Of a stretch of DNA of 26,770 nt, positions 10,219 to 19,654 are shown one piece after another. The translations under genes were made by a program, and so were the position numbers. The notes beneath the pieces were generated by a model. That model ran no database searches, was not told where the DNA came from, and worked only from the letters and a program-made list of their open reading frames with translations. Each line of letters starts with the position of its first letter. Within the stretch, counting starts at the first letter, position 1. The stretch spans positions 1 through 26,770 of the forward strand of contig JH152946.1 of assembly GCA_000226015.1 (NCBI GenBank), in the 5' to 3' direction. The stretch comes from Mnemiopsis leidyi. Its lineage: Eukaryota > Ctenophora > Tentaculata > Lobata > Bolinopsidae.

Positions 10219-10512
10219 CCTGAAAAATACTTAGTAATACTTTGGGCTGCCCAAGTTTTTAAGCTAGTCAAGTGTAGCTTTCGGGAGTACTATATAGAAT
10301 TGCCTATATCATTTTTCAAATTTTTTTCCTACACAGTGTAGGAACAAATTCAAAAAAATGAGATTGGCAAATCTATCATATGGAACTCCTGAAAGCTTAA
10401 ACTTACAAATTACTATTTTGAAGTCATACAAAGATTTATTCTTCTGATAGGAATAGTTCTATTTAGAATGAGGTGGGTACAATACGCTCAATAAAAATTG
10501 CTTATTGCTTAC

Positions 10513-10735
10513 AGGAGCTGGAATTGGACGATGTGTCCCCCTGTAGCACTTATTTCCATTAGTTATAACTGGAAGGGCAGGATCAGGAGCAGGACCAGGA
10601 GGAGGGAGATAGACAGGAGCAGGAGGGGCAGCATTAGGATTTGGAGGTGCAGCAGGACTTACCAGTAATACGTCGCATCCATTTTTTTCATCGAATTGAA
10701 ATAGTATCTTTGTATTTTTGACCAATTCGAAATTG
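10513..10735 (-). CDS. Coding-like exon with a Pro/Ala-rich linker
   Basis: The minus-strand frame is open from about 10735 to a donor (CCT|GTAAGC) whose last exon base is 10513. It reads KILFQFDEKNGCDVLL, then a run of about 30 residues made almost only of Pro, Ala, Gly, Asn and Asp (PAAPPNPNAAPPAPVYLPPP and on), then ITNGNKCYRGTHRPIPAP. A Pro-rich linker between two ordinary segments is typical of a real extracellular or adaptor protein. It joins in phase 0 to the exon at 10218. The 5' end is unclear: the plausible acceptor near 10751 leads into a stop in this frame. An internal GTAAGT could split it differently. Confidence 0.35.
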
Positions 10736-10799
10736 TAACAGTTTCATTCGCTGAAAACCTAGCAAAAAATAGTTTTAAAACATAGACCTATGACTTAAT

Positions 10800-11400
10800 G
10801 ATCGCCAAGGCAATATAATGACGACGACGTGACATAGACTTGAAAGAGCATTTTTTCATATTACTGACGGAAACAGATATTGAATAATAAGGAGCTGTTA
10901 AAGCAACAACACTTTAAAGATAATAGGCTATGAAACAAATAAGAACTAATGAAAAAAAGATGAGACTAGATGAGAAAAGATGAGATAAGATTAATAAAGA
11001 TAGAAAATATATAAAAGACAAAAACAATTTTATGACTAAGTCATATTACTTGTACTCAACTTAGTCATACAATTTGTAATTCTATGCCGGTTTCCAGTAA
11101 ACAAATTATACGACGAAAAGACAGAAATGTGTAAAACAAAAATAAGAAAACATCTACAAGGCACATAAAGAGTGAGATCAAAAATACTGAAAGTGGTCAG
11201 TAAAAGCTTGCCAAATCTTTCACTGTTGTGGGTTCTGTTTATTATTTGGACTTTATATCCCTGAAGGAATAAGTTAACTATAACGGCATAAAAGTTGAAT
11301 ATTAACGAGATAATGTTTGACTTCGGAAATCGTTTAATATAATTATACGATTGCCTACTTATATAATTGCACTAGTTTTTTTTAAATGTAGTTTGTCTAG
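10800..11400. repeat. Dispersed repeat, copy 1 (about 10960-11385)
   Basis: Shares blocks with 12125-12405: GATAGAAAATAT, TATACGACGAAAAGAC, AGTAAAAGCTT.CCAAATCTTTCACTGT and TTATACGATT.CCT.CTTATAT.ATTGCACTAG, in the same order and orientation. No coding-like frame. The copies are diverged and carry different insertions. Confidence 0.6.
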
Positions 11401-11541
11401 TTGAATATCTCTAACATCTGTCCCTTGCTCTTAAAGTCGAGATATTGTTGTACTTCATTTGTTGGTTTGTTTGTTGGTTGACAATAAAGACAGCATATAA
11501 AAAGTTACTGTCAATTTGAGTAGTGTGAGAAGTGTGTAATA

Positions 11542-11566
11542 CAGAGAGAGAGAGAGAGAGAGAGAG
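11542..11566. repeat. (GA)n microsatellite
   Basis: About 12 uninterrupted GA units. The minus-strand frame across it (11411-11605) is only a Leu-Ser repeat and is not a gene. Confidence 0.9.
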
Positions 11567-11969
11567 CAGCAGCTTATATTTAGATCTGCCGTCTAAAGGT
11601 CTCATCTAGTTTTTCAGAGTTACAACACAAAGATACACTAATGTGATATGTGAACGACGAAGTGATTATATACTTCAAACCTTTAGTACTAAAGTAACAA
11701 GGGAAATTTCGCGCATCCTCTTTTCTGGGACTTGTTAATCTGACAAGAAGAACTATGTTCAGAATTCGTTAATTTCCCTTGAATTCAAACTCGTTCTGAG
11801 ATTGGACAATATTAGATGTAGATAACTCTCGACAGTTTATTGAGATAGCGAACAGTCGTTTTTGTGTAGAAAAAACCTTTTAATGTTCGTTAACGTTTTT
11901 TTGTTGATCGAATTATGTTACCATTTTGTTTTTAATAGTTGCTGTAAGCTGAGATAGTGCTCTCCTTAC

Positions 11970-12060
11970 TTCTATTCCGTTTTATTTAGTGGGAACTCCA
12001 CCTTACTGGATCCCTTAGCATCAAGGAGACAGCCTACCAAATTGTTAGGGTTTCTTGGGC
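11970..12060 (-). CDS. Small coding-like fragment (weak)
   Basis: On the minus strand, TTTTACCAG is followed by a frame PRNPNNLVGCLLDAKGSSKV plus EFPLNKTE and a stop. It has an ordinary composition, but no donor and no family signature. It could be a relic of the same decayed minus-strand genes found at 12.5-15 kb. Confidence 0.2.
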
Positions 12061-12124
12061 TGGTAAAAAAGAAAATCGCGATGTAACTATGATATGGTGT
12101 TACTCTAAAAATAGAAAAACATTT

Positions 12125-12405
12125 CAAGAATCAATGAGAAAATGAGAAAAGGTAAGAAAAGATGAAAAAAGATAGAAAATATGTGAAAGACGAAAAAATA
12201 AACAAAATATACGACGAAAAGACGGAAAAATGTGAACCCAAAAAACATCTATAAAGCGCAAAGAGAGAAAGATAGAGAATACTAAAAGTGATAAGTAAAA
12301 GCTTACCAAATCTTTCACTGTTTTTGAGTTCTGTTTATAAACGATATAAAGTTTGATTTGGGACATCTTTTTATGATTATACGATTACCTGCTTATATGA
12401 TTGCA
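12125..12405. repeat. Dispersed repeat, copy 2
   Basis: Direct, diverged copy of 10960-11385 (blocks listed there), about 1.1 kb apart. The minus-strand frame 12124-12366 over it is rich in Phe, Leu and Ser and is an AT-bias artefact. Confidence 0.6.
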
Positions 12406-12640
12406 CTAGACAATTCTTTAAGGACTTAATACTGAAATATACTGCTACAGGCAAGCTGAAGAATGTGAAAACTAAATAAGATATCATTATGATTTTTCAA
12501 GTTTACTAACTATCTATGCTGATCTTCGTGGATGGTTCTTTTCATATCGGTTAACGAAAAGTTCATTTTCCTCCTTTAAAACTTGCTCATTTCCACTCTT
12601 GTATGCCTGTCTTCTCAATATCTCCCTCGCCATACTGGCT

Positions 12641-13286
12641 AGCTTCAAGTATCATAAATTTAAGATTCGATTATATAATTTGGAGACGAAAGATTGAAAC
12701 TTATACACTTGTAAAAATTATAAATTAATTTCTCGAAATTGTTAATGTTCACAATTAAGTACACCAATTTATTGTAGGAAAACGTTTGTCTTTTATATTT
12801 GGGGTGGGCAAGTATATTTCATTTGTCTAGCTTTAGTCTGTCTCCAATGACAGAGGTAGCAAGGATGCTGTGCTGTCTTGCTGTTAAATATTATTACCGG
12901 ATCAAATACAAAACTGGTTATATCAAAGGTAGTTTTTTTGGCATATTCCTCATTTATTGCGACAATTGGAGTTGGGAATTATCGCTGTTTTATAATTATG
13001 TTGTAAAACTGAGATATTTGAATGAACTAAAGTTGAGAAACTGAAATATAAATAATTGTTGATACATTTATGTCCTATTGACTCGATTGTCTGATTGACT
13101 TATTAAGAATTAAGATCTATCAAGTAATTCAATTCAAGGGAAGTGTCGCACATTTAGAAAGATATGTTACAGCACGCCTCAGCTCTGTGTTGGTTGCTTA
13201 TATGGGGGTGGTCATGTTTTTTCATAATCAGATATAGATACTTGTACAAATTCGTTAGCTTCAAGGGAAGTCTCGCAACATGTGCT
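12641..13286. other. Intron-like sequence of the minus-strand gene
   Basis: Lies between the candidate exons E6 and E7. The plus frame at 12799-13044 has no recognisable domain. Nothing else was recognised. Confidence 0.3.
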
Positions 13287-14313
13287 AGGTACCTGGAACT
13301 CTGTCGAGAACCGTTCAAGGAGACGAGTGACCCCAGCTAGAAATGTCAAGTTTGCGATGTATTCGTCATCAGCCATGTATTTGAGGTCCATGCGCCTCAA
13401 CTCTTTTGTCTTCCTTCACGTCGTTGTGAGAGATTACAGCTTCCAGCGTCTCCACGTACAAAGGTCGATTATTGATAATATCACGACTAATGGTTGTGTC
13501 ATGTGCCACAAATTTCATAGTCCTCGCCTTTTTCGGAGTGTATATACAGTGTATATACAGGCGCTGTTCGCTGTCCAACCCCTTGCGTCTCAGGATTACG
13601 TATATAGTGGGGTCCTGCAATACAAATAATGCTTTATCGGCGTGAAAATTTTATCTTTCCAAATTAATGTATTACATTCTTTTGATAAATTTGTTAATAT
13701 AGTAATAAAGCTAGTAGAACATGTGAGTATTACCTAAGAGAACAAGGAAAGCAAGCCGATGATATCCTTCGCCGCTTTCAGACTAGAGAACCTCCCCAAA
13801 GCATGTGTTAGTGACAGTTCAACGATGTGAGCACTATCCCACACAGTGGCTGTCTTGCTGACAGGTTCGTCTAAGACAGTAGGGTCTGCTATCAACTGAG
13901 GTTCGGAGATGCTCAAGAATCACAGAATTCACCGCTTAGCCAGATTGACGTTCAAAACCCAACCGTCCACAGCTACCCCCGGAACGATCGTGTCAATTGG
14001 GCAAGTAGGACGCCTTGGTTCATCAAGCATTGCATGACAACTTCAGCAATCACACTACCAGATTAATCGATCGCAGCAGAGTGGCCGATGTAGAAGATTT
14101 CAGCCAGCTTGTCTTTAGTGTCCGGCAACAATTTCACTACCTTTATGGCAGCAACAGTCCGTTTCCTGTAATTAAGTTGGCGTAAGTTTTAAACTGTTTA
14201 AATTATGGGTATTTTTTTCACCAAGTTGTGTTCCATTTTAAAAGTTCGATCACGATGCCAGTAAAATCTATGTCTTATGATCAAGATGATTCCTGGCTTT
14301 TGATATAGCAGGT

Positions 14314-14871
14314 TGTTTTATTCTTTCCCAGTTTATATTGCCATCATATTTCAATTATCGAAATTAAGTTTCTCGTATTGATAGATATAATACCTGTTTG
14401 TCGGCTGTCGGGAGCCAAGGGCGGGTTGGAGTAGCCAGGAGCCTGGTCACACGAGGTCGTCTCTATCACTAAGTAGATAGACATATTCCTGAAATATCAT
14501 CGTTTAAAACATCAATATATTTATCAGTCAGTTGTCTTTTTTATCTCCGATATGTTCATAACCGGGATATAGATATGACCATTTGATAACAAATTGAATT
14601 GATCAAGATCAGATTCCGGATGGGAGGTACTGTAGGTGGATGAGCTGGAAATTCAGGCACACTATTTTGTAAGTATGTGAACAATTTTACAGCAATTATT
14701 AACGTTTACCTTATAGTTGGCCCAGCAGCACTTCCAGATCCATCATGCGATTTCCGACAGCCTAGAAATTAAAAATAATTAACTTTACGAATTATTGATG
14801 TTTAGTGTGTCCAGCTGCGAGAGGAAAACTATATAAATATAGACTTATATTTTACTCCACAGGCAGGAGCA
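14314..14871. repeat. Direct repeat copy 1, 558 bp, bounded TG...CA
   Basis: Matches 15735-16288 closely along its whole length, with scattered substitutions and a few small indels. It starts TGTTTTATTCTTTC and ends GGCAGGAGCA. It contains minus-strand exons E2 and E3 of the decayed gene. TG...CA ends suggest an LTR, but the content is exonic and no flanking target duplication is seen (CAGGT versus ATAAA). Confidence 0.85.
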
Positions 14872-15040
14872 ATTTAAAAAAATTGTCTGAAGTTGACAAA
14901 CTTACGTTCAGTAAGCTCCGTGAGAGCATTGAACCTGTTTAAAGGTAGGCTAATGTTTTCTAGCTGAATGCACTTCTCGCAGTCCGGCATGACGGAAGAT
15001 GTCAGAATAAATAGAATTACGATCCGGATCGTGGTCCTAG

Positions 15041-15734
15041 CTGTAAGGAAAAGAAAATCATTAAAAAGTTGAACGGCAACTTTTCTTCACTACACTCTCT
15101 TGCTCTCTCCGGGTTGTATGTTCCCCTGTTTCTTCTTCTCCTGATCAAATATTGATTTCTTGAAGATGAAATTAAATAAAACAATGCTCTTGATTTGACA
15201 AAATTTCAGCAGTAGTTACTAGTTGCATTTAAAGTTACATTTAAAAGATCGCTTCGTAATTAAAAACTTATACAAAAAGAATCCCTAAATTAATTTTGAA
15301 CCTGTTTACCTTGGCGATAGGTGTTCCTATTGCAAGGACCATAATTAATGTTGCAATCGCTCCTTAAGCAATTTTTATGTCGTCAGGACCTGTAAATATT
15401 TTCATAATTAGTTGAGTCATCGAGGTTTGTGACAGTCACATTTTTGTCATAAGACTGTACTGTTATTATAATTATATTTGCCATCATGCGTCATTGAGAA
15501 ACTTAATAATAACATATGCCGGTATTGACGCTGGACTAATTTGTCAGGTAGATCTGTAAAAAGTGTACCGCAAAGTAAACCCGCGAAAATATACCGTTTA
15601 TTATTTGCTGTTAGCAAGATTTTGTTGACAACAGTATTCATTCTGTACATCATACGACGCGACAGTAAAGTTTACAGAATTGTATGGCAGATGTGAGTTT
15701 GTAACAATTTAGTATAAGTACAAATACCGCATGA
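15041..15734. other. Spacer between the direct repeats (with E1 at its left)
   Basis: Holds no retroviral or transposase frame. The minus-strand frame 15447-15653 has a hydrophobic middle (IFAGLLCGTLF) but no splice sites or family match, and I do not call it a gene. Confidence 0.4.
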
Positions 15735-16288
15735 TGTTTTATTCTTTCTCAGTTTATATTGCCATCATATTTCAATTATCGAAATTAAGTTTCTCGTATT
15801 GATAGATACCGGTTTGTCGGCTGTCGGGAGCCAAGGGCGGGTTGGAGTAGCCAGGAGCCTGGTCACACGAGGTCGTCTCTATGACTAAGTAGGTACACAT
15901 ATTCCTGAAATATCATCATTCAAAACATCAATATATTTATCAGTCGGTTGTCTTTTTTATTTCTGATATGTTCATAACCGGGATATAGATATGACAATTT
16001 TATAACAAATTGAATTGATCAAGATCAGATTCCGGATGGGAGGTACTATAGGTGGATGAGCTGGAAATTCAGGCACACTATTTTGAAAGTATGTTAACAA
16101 TTTAACAGCAATTATAAACGTTTACCTTATAGTTGGCCCAGCAGCACTTCCAGATCCATCATGCGATTTTCGACAGCCTAGAAATTGAAAATAATTAACT
16201 TTAACGAATTATTGTTGTTTAGTGTGTCCAGCTGCGAGAGGAAAACTATATAAATATAGACTTATATTTTACTCCACAGGCAGGAGCA
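15735..16288. repeat. Direct repeat copy 2, 554 bp, carrying duplicated exons E2' and E3'
   Basis: Direct copy of 14314-14871. Both minus-strand exons stay open with the same splice sites: E2' reads CRKSHDGSGSAAGPTI, and E3' reads NMCTYLVIETTSCDQAPGYS with a few substitutions relative to E3. The duplication therefore repeats two exons of the gene in tandem order, upstream of E1 in transcription direction. Confidence 0.85.
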
Positions 16289-16581
16289 ATAAAAACAAGA
16301 ATTGCGGCCGCTTTCACTTTGTCAGGCGACCGCTGAATTTCCCGTATCAATTATCATGCCGTCGCTTTTTGTAATTAAAATTCGCGAAATAAGGAATCAT
16401 AATACGCAACCAGTAACCACACGTAATTTCGGTTAATTTTCATAGTTCTGGCTCAGCACGTGTAAATACAGACGCGCGAATTAATACAGCCGTTCAATGT
16501 ATGATTTTAAAATTTCACTCTGCACGCGCAAAGTTTGAACACTATCGCGCGTTCTTTTCATTGTTTTATTTCAAATATCGT

Positions 16582-16594
16582 NNNNNNNNNNNNN
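16582..16594. other. Assembly gap (13 N)
   Basis: Run of N in the supplied sequence. The sequences on either side may not be truly adjacent. Confidence 0.99.
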
Positions 16595-16644
16595 AAAAGC
16601 AGTAGAGTGAGTCAACGCAGATGATGATGATAGTCATCAGATGA

Positions 16645-16951
16645 TTAATCGTTTCCGGTGTCGGCTTCAGTGTCGGCCTCAGTGTCACTTTCAGTGTCTG
16701 AAATATCTATGTCCGATGTCTCCTCTTCGCTGTGTCGTGACTCGGACAAAACAGGGGTTGGTGGAATACGGCTATTTGGAGCCTCGAAGTCCTCAGGTGG
16801 TGCTCTTTTTTCCCCATTTAAGGAGCGTAGATTGTACTTCAGGAAGAGGAGACATTCTAAGTTTTCTGGTTTAAGACGCAACCTTTTTGTTCCTGCCACA
16901 TCTTTAGCCGTACTAAACAAACGTTCTGAAGCAGCGGATCCTGGGGGACAG
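16645..16951 (-). CDS. hAT-family transposase, C-terminal dimerisation domain (partial)
   Basis: On the minus strand an acceptor (GGTTTCATAG) is followed by CPPGSAASERLFSTAKDVAG, then TKRLRLKPENLECLLFLKYN. This is the hAT C-terminal dimerisation signature (P..S..SERLFS.A ... R.RL.PE.LE.LLFLK.NL) seen in hAT transposases and ZBED proteins. A tail follows, ending in an acidic Asp/Glu/Ser/Thr repeat (SDTESDTEADTEADTGND) and a stop at 16645-16647. Only the last exon is here. The BED finger and the RNase H-like catalytic core are not found upstream on this strand, and the assembly gap lies 50 bases beyond the stop. It is either the end of a fragmented transposon copy or of a domesticated ZBED-like gene. 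The plus-strand frames over the same bases are shadows. Confidence 0.75.
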
Positions 16952-16959
16952 CTATGAAA

Positions 16960-17493
16960 CCTCCTCAGTTGAGCCTTTTAAATGTTCAATTATTTAATCA
17001 ATAAATTAATTAGTGAATTCAAACATTGAAGCAATGATTTGACACACCGAGAGATCTGTTTGAAATTCAAATTCAATCTTTGTATGAAATAGTAATACAA
17101 TAACATAATGTCAATTGCCAAAAATAAGTGACATTGCAACAACTAATTCGTGATTCGTGATGGTAACAATAATGTTCCGAGCAGCCTAAACTGCTTAGAT
17201 AAGTAGATAGCAAATGGCTGAACGAGCCTTTTGAATTTGAGTTGCCCCGTTTATCGTTTTAATCTACTAATATAATTGAAGAATTATAGTCGGACTTTAA
17301 AATTTATATTAAAGTGATTACAATGTTCTGATTATTTTGAGAAGTTTGATCCATAGATCGTTTCTTCCAGGAACGTTTACGATTACAATTCTCAGGAGAC
17401 CAAAATTTTCTTTCCTAATAGTAGTAATAGTCTTATCCATCACAGTTTTTTAGAAGCTGGTCTTATTTCCGAATAACGACCATTTCCTTGTAA
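16960..17493. other. Non-coding stretch upstream of the hAT exon
   Basis: AT-rich, with no BED-finger or catalytic hAT motif visible on the minus strand. No repeat copy in the window. Confidence 0.45.
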
Positions 17494-18255
17494 CCCATGC
17501 CTCTTTCCGTCTCTGTGAATCTACACGACTTGATTTAAGGTCGTCTAAGGTCTGGCATGAATTGAAAACCTCCGTCCTCCTTCTATCATCAGCACTTGAG
17601 TCCGGGCTGACAAAGTTGAGAATAACCTGGTTTACTCAACACCCCACTGAGGATTTTACTATGTGAAGATCAGCTGTTCTCTTTAAAGTTTCAAGAAGCT
17701 CTTTGTTGACTGCTTGCTGTGCTGGGGTTTCTTTTTTTTGCTTCTGGATCTTGCTGTTGAACTTCGCCCTGGGGACGGTTTTCTTCTTTAGGAGCCGCTG
17801 GCACTACTGCAGCATGAGCAGTGACTACTATTATTATTATAACAACTTGTGTACCTCTGCATTGCTTCCAGAAGGTTAAGGAAGTTTTGGTTTGTGTGGT
17901 GTGGAATCGGCTCTATCTGCTTCTTAAGCTGGTTCAGCTCTGTATCATAATCCTTTCTTCCATTTCTATTTCATTACAAAGCAGTGTCTTGTTGAACTAA
18001 TTTCTTTAGTGTGTCAGCTAAATACAATTTATGATATTTCAATAAAGCTGAGTAACATATTTTAAAAGGTTTGTTGTATTAAACTGTATTACTCTGTATT
18101 ACTGTATTGTCTTATTGACAGAGTAAGAAAGCATAGGCATTCTAAATGAAAAGGAGCTGTAAAAATTGTATGATCTATGCTTTTTCTGATTACGTTTATG
18201 TTTGCTCTATATTAGTATTAGCGATTGAAACGCTTTTTTGAACATATTTACCATA
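17494..18255. repeat. Segmental duplicate, copy 1 (internally deleted), with minus-strand coding remnant
   Basis: Direct copy of 19768-20605. Both begin CCCATGCCTCTTTCCGTCTC and end near CGCTTTTTTGAACATA. Copy 1 lacks about 95 bp present in copy 2, around 17630-17660, where AACACCCCACTGAGG replaces the coding text. The minus strand still reads VSPDSSADDRRRTEVFNSCQ and TLDDLKSSRVDSQRRKEAW, but the deletion breaks the frame. Confidence 0.85.
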
Positions 18256-18474
18256 CTTACTAGTACTACTAATAATTAGTGTTAAATTTTAATCATATAA
18301 AATCAAGACAACGAATTAAAAAATAAATAAATATAATCAATATTCAACGTATATTAATTTAACCAACAGTTCCTCAGTACTACAGCTGTATCAACCACTC
18401 CAGGTGTATCAGGTGTGAAACATCACAGGTGTAAACATCATAGGTTTAAAACGTGCCTACAGGGAATATATTTA
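18256..18474. other. AT-rich flank
   Basis: Contains a short CAGGTGTA.CAT.A repetition at about 18400-18445, just before the hairpin cluster. No gene. Confidence 0.4.
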
Positions 18475-18648
18475 GATATCACCGCAGCCTTGAGGGCGGT
18501 ACTAAATATTGCACGCGCGTGCGCGTGCAATATTTTATATCTCCATGAGGGCGCCAGCCCAAGGAGGAGATATTTTCGTATAGCACGGAGGGCCCAACGG
18601 GCCCGAGTGCTATACGATAGTTCCGCCCTCATGGCGAGGAATGATATC
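18475..18648. repeat. Cluster of three hairpins enclosed by an outer inverted repeat
   Basis: Outer arms 18475-18499 (GATATC...GAGGGCGG) and 18623-18648 (CCGCCCTC...GATATC) are imperfectly complementary. Inside are three separate inverted repeats. H1: 18504-18518 with 18521-18535, 15 perfect pairs, 2-base spacer, core GCACGCGC. H2: 18537-18544 with 18566-18573 (ATATCTCC/GGAGATAT) plus an inner GGGC/GCCC. H3: 18577-18586 with 18607-18616 (CGTATAGCAC/GTGCTATACG) plus GGGCCC-AAC-GGGCCC at 18590-18604. The block is far more GC-rich than its flanks. The open frames over it on both strands (18415-18699 and 18438-18677) arise from its symmetry and are not genes. Confidence 0.9.
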
Positions 18649-18654
18649 GTGTAT

Positions 18655-19070
18655 ATCCATGAGCAGGCGCTTTTCAAGTGTAGAACTACTACTTTGTAAT
18701 GCCACTAATTAGATGATTATTTACTAAGTTCTGTAAACCACAGGCGTAGTTTTATAGCCGTTGCCAAAGACAAATTTTACATTTTGCAGTTGAGTATTAC
18801 ATTTTTGAATTCCTCAGTCTCAGGAATAAGGAGAATGAATGAAACATTTTAATTTTACAAGGTTAAGCAATTCATATCAAGGTCAGGTTAAATCACAAAA
18901 CAATTCTATTGTTCAAGTATTGATCATGAACCTTGCAGCAGTTTAAGAACAATCATTTCTACCTGCTAGTACGGGGATCTGCAAGTCAAACATTTTAAAC
19001 AGTTCGGCAGTTCAGTTTAACATACGGGTAAGAATAAAGGTAACCAGAATAATGATTAAGATTAACGATT
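18655..19070. other. Non-coding stretch
   Basis: No frame, repeat or motif recognised. Confidence 0.45.
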
Positions 19071-19076
19071 AAACGT

Positions 19077-19430
19077 GAAAGTGAAAGCGATCCCTAATTA
19101 GAGCCGGCCCGGTATACGCAACTGCCACCTACTCCTAGTACACTGCTCAGTCACGTGACATCAAATTCGCCTAATAGGAGCGTAGATGCGCTCGCACGAG
19201 TAGGTCACGTGACATACAAGAGCAGTCACGTGCGCACGTAGCAGACATGTTCCCACGCGAACAGACATACTTAAACCGTTTTGAACAAAAAACCAAACTG
19301 TATTAAATTAGAAACCAAATATAACTTTTACAAGGTAGGTAAATTAAATTTATACTAAGACAATGAACTAATCGATTAGAATACTTCAACGATTATCATC
19401 GTATCGGGCAGTGTTTGAAAGTGAAAGTGC
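19077..19430. promoter_or_regulatory. Promoter-like block: three CACGTG boxes and two IRF-type motifs
   Basis: GTCACGTGAC occurs at 19150-19159 and 19204-19213 and CACGTG again at 19227-19232, all within 83 bp. The identical 11-mer GAAAGTGAAAG lies at 19077-19087 and 19417-19427, matching the GAAANNGAAA core bound by interferon-regulatory-factor family proteins in animals. The region is GC- and CpG-richer than its flanks. A donor-like CAAG|GTAGGT follows at about 19335. No coding exon is seen nearby, so the regulated gene is unknown. Confidence 0.4.
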
Positions 19431-19654
19431 TCCGGGCTGTATTGATACTTGTCACTTTAAGTGTCGTCTGCTCGCGTGCTGTATTTTAAGCGGGCTGGAC
19501 GCGCACTGTGTCTTGTAACCTCGGGCTGCGAGAGCTCAAATGACAAAATATAGCCCGCTGGTGGATATAAGGTGATTAAGAATTAGTACTACATGTCGGG
19601 CCTAGTCCTCGTTCCAGGGTTTGACATATATATTTTCAAGAATTTGCGCAGACA

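Larger units (their letters stand above)
12514..15040 (-). pseudogene. Multi-exon minus-strand gene of unknown family, apparently decayed
   Basis: Reading from high to low coordinates. E1 15040-14906: acceptor TTCCTTACAG, hydrophobic TIRIVILFILTSS then CEKCIQLENISLPLNRF (signal-peptide-like), donor GTAAGT. E2 14761-14710: CRKSHDGSGSAAGPTI. E3 14488-14394: NMSIYLVIETTSCDQAPGYS, then NPPLAPDSRQT. E1-E2-E3 phases agree exactly. E4 from 14165: KRTVAAIKVVKLLPDTKDK, then LAEIFYIGHSAAID, then a stop and a frame change; further pieces read TIVPGVAVDGWVLNVNLAKR and TVWDSAHIVELSLTHALGRF down to about 13737. E6 13616-13287 uses at least two frames (NRPLYVETLEAVISHNDVKE; YIANLTFLAGVTRLLERFST) and ends at donor CAG|GTACCT. 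E7 about 12640-12514: MAREILRRQAYKSGNEQVLK, then ENELFVNRYEKNHPRRSA and a stop. The E3-E4 phase fails. I know no family with these segments. A secreted protein is suggested only by E1. Confidence 0.4.

Noticed and set aside
11411..11605. Minus-strand ORF with Leu-Ser repeats
   Set aside because: Encoded by the (GA)n microsatellite.
13282..13629. 115-codon plus-strand ORF
   Set aside because: Lies opposite the minus-strand coding-like exon E6, which has splice sites and a better protein composition.
14314..16288. LTR retrotransposon suggested by TG...CA direct repeats
   Set aside because: No target duplication, no gag or pol between the repeats, and the repeats contain spliceable exons.
16641..16957. 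Two plus-strand frames rich in Ser/Val/Arg
   Set aside because: Shadows of the minus-strand hAT exon, whose family signature is clear.
18415..18699. Overlapping open frames on both strands (94 and 79 codons) with many Arg and Ala
   Set aside because: They are produced by the GC-rich, self-complementary hairpin cluster, and there is no domain or codon signal.
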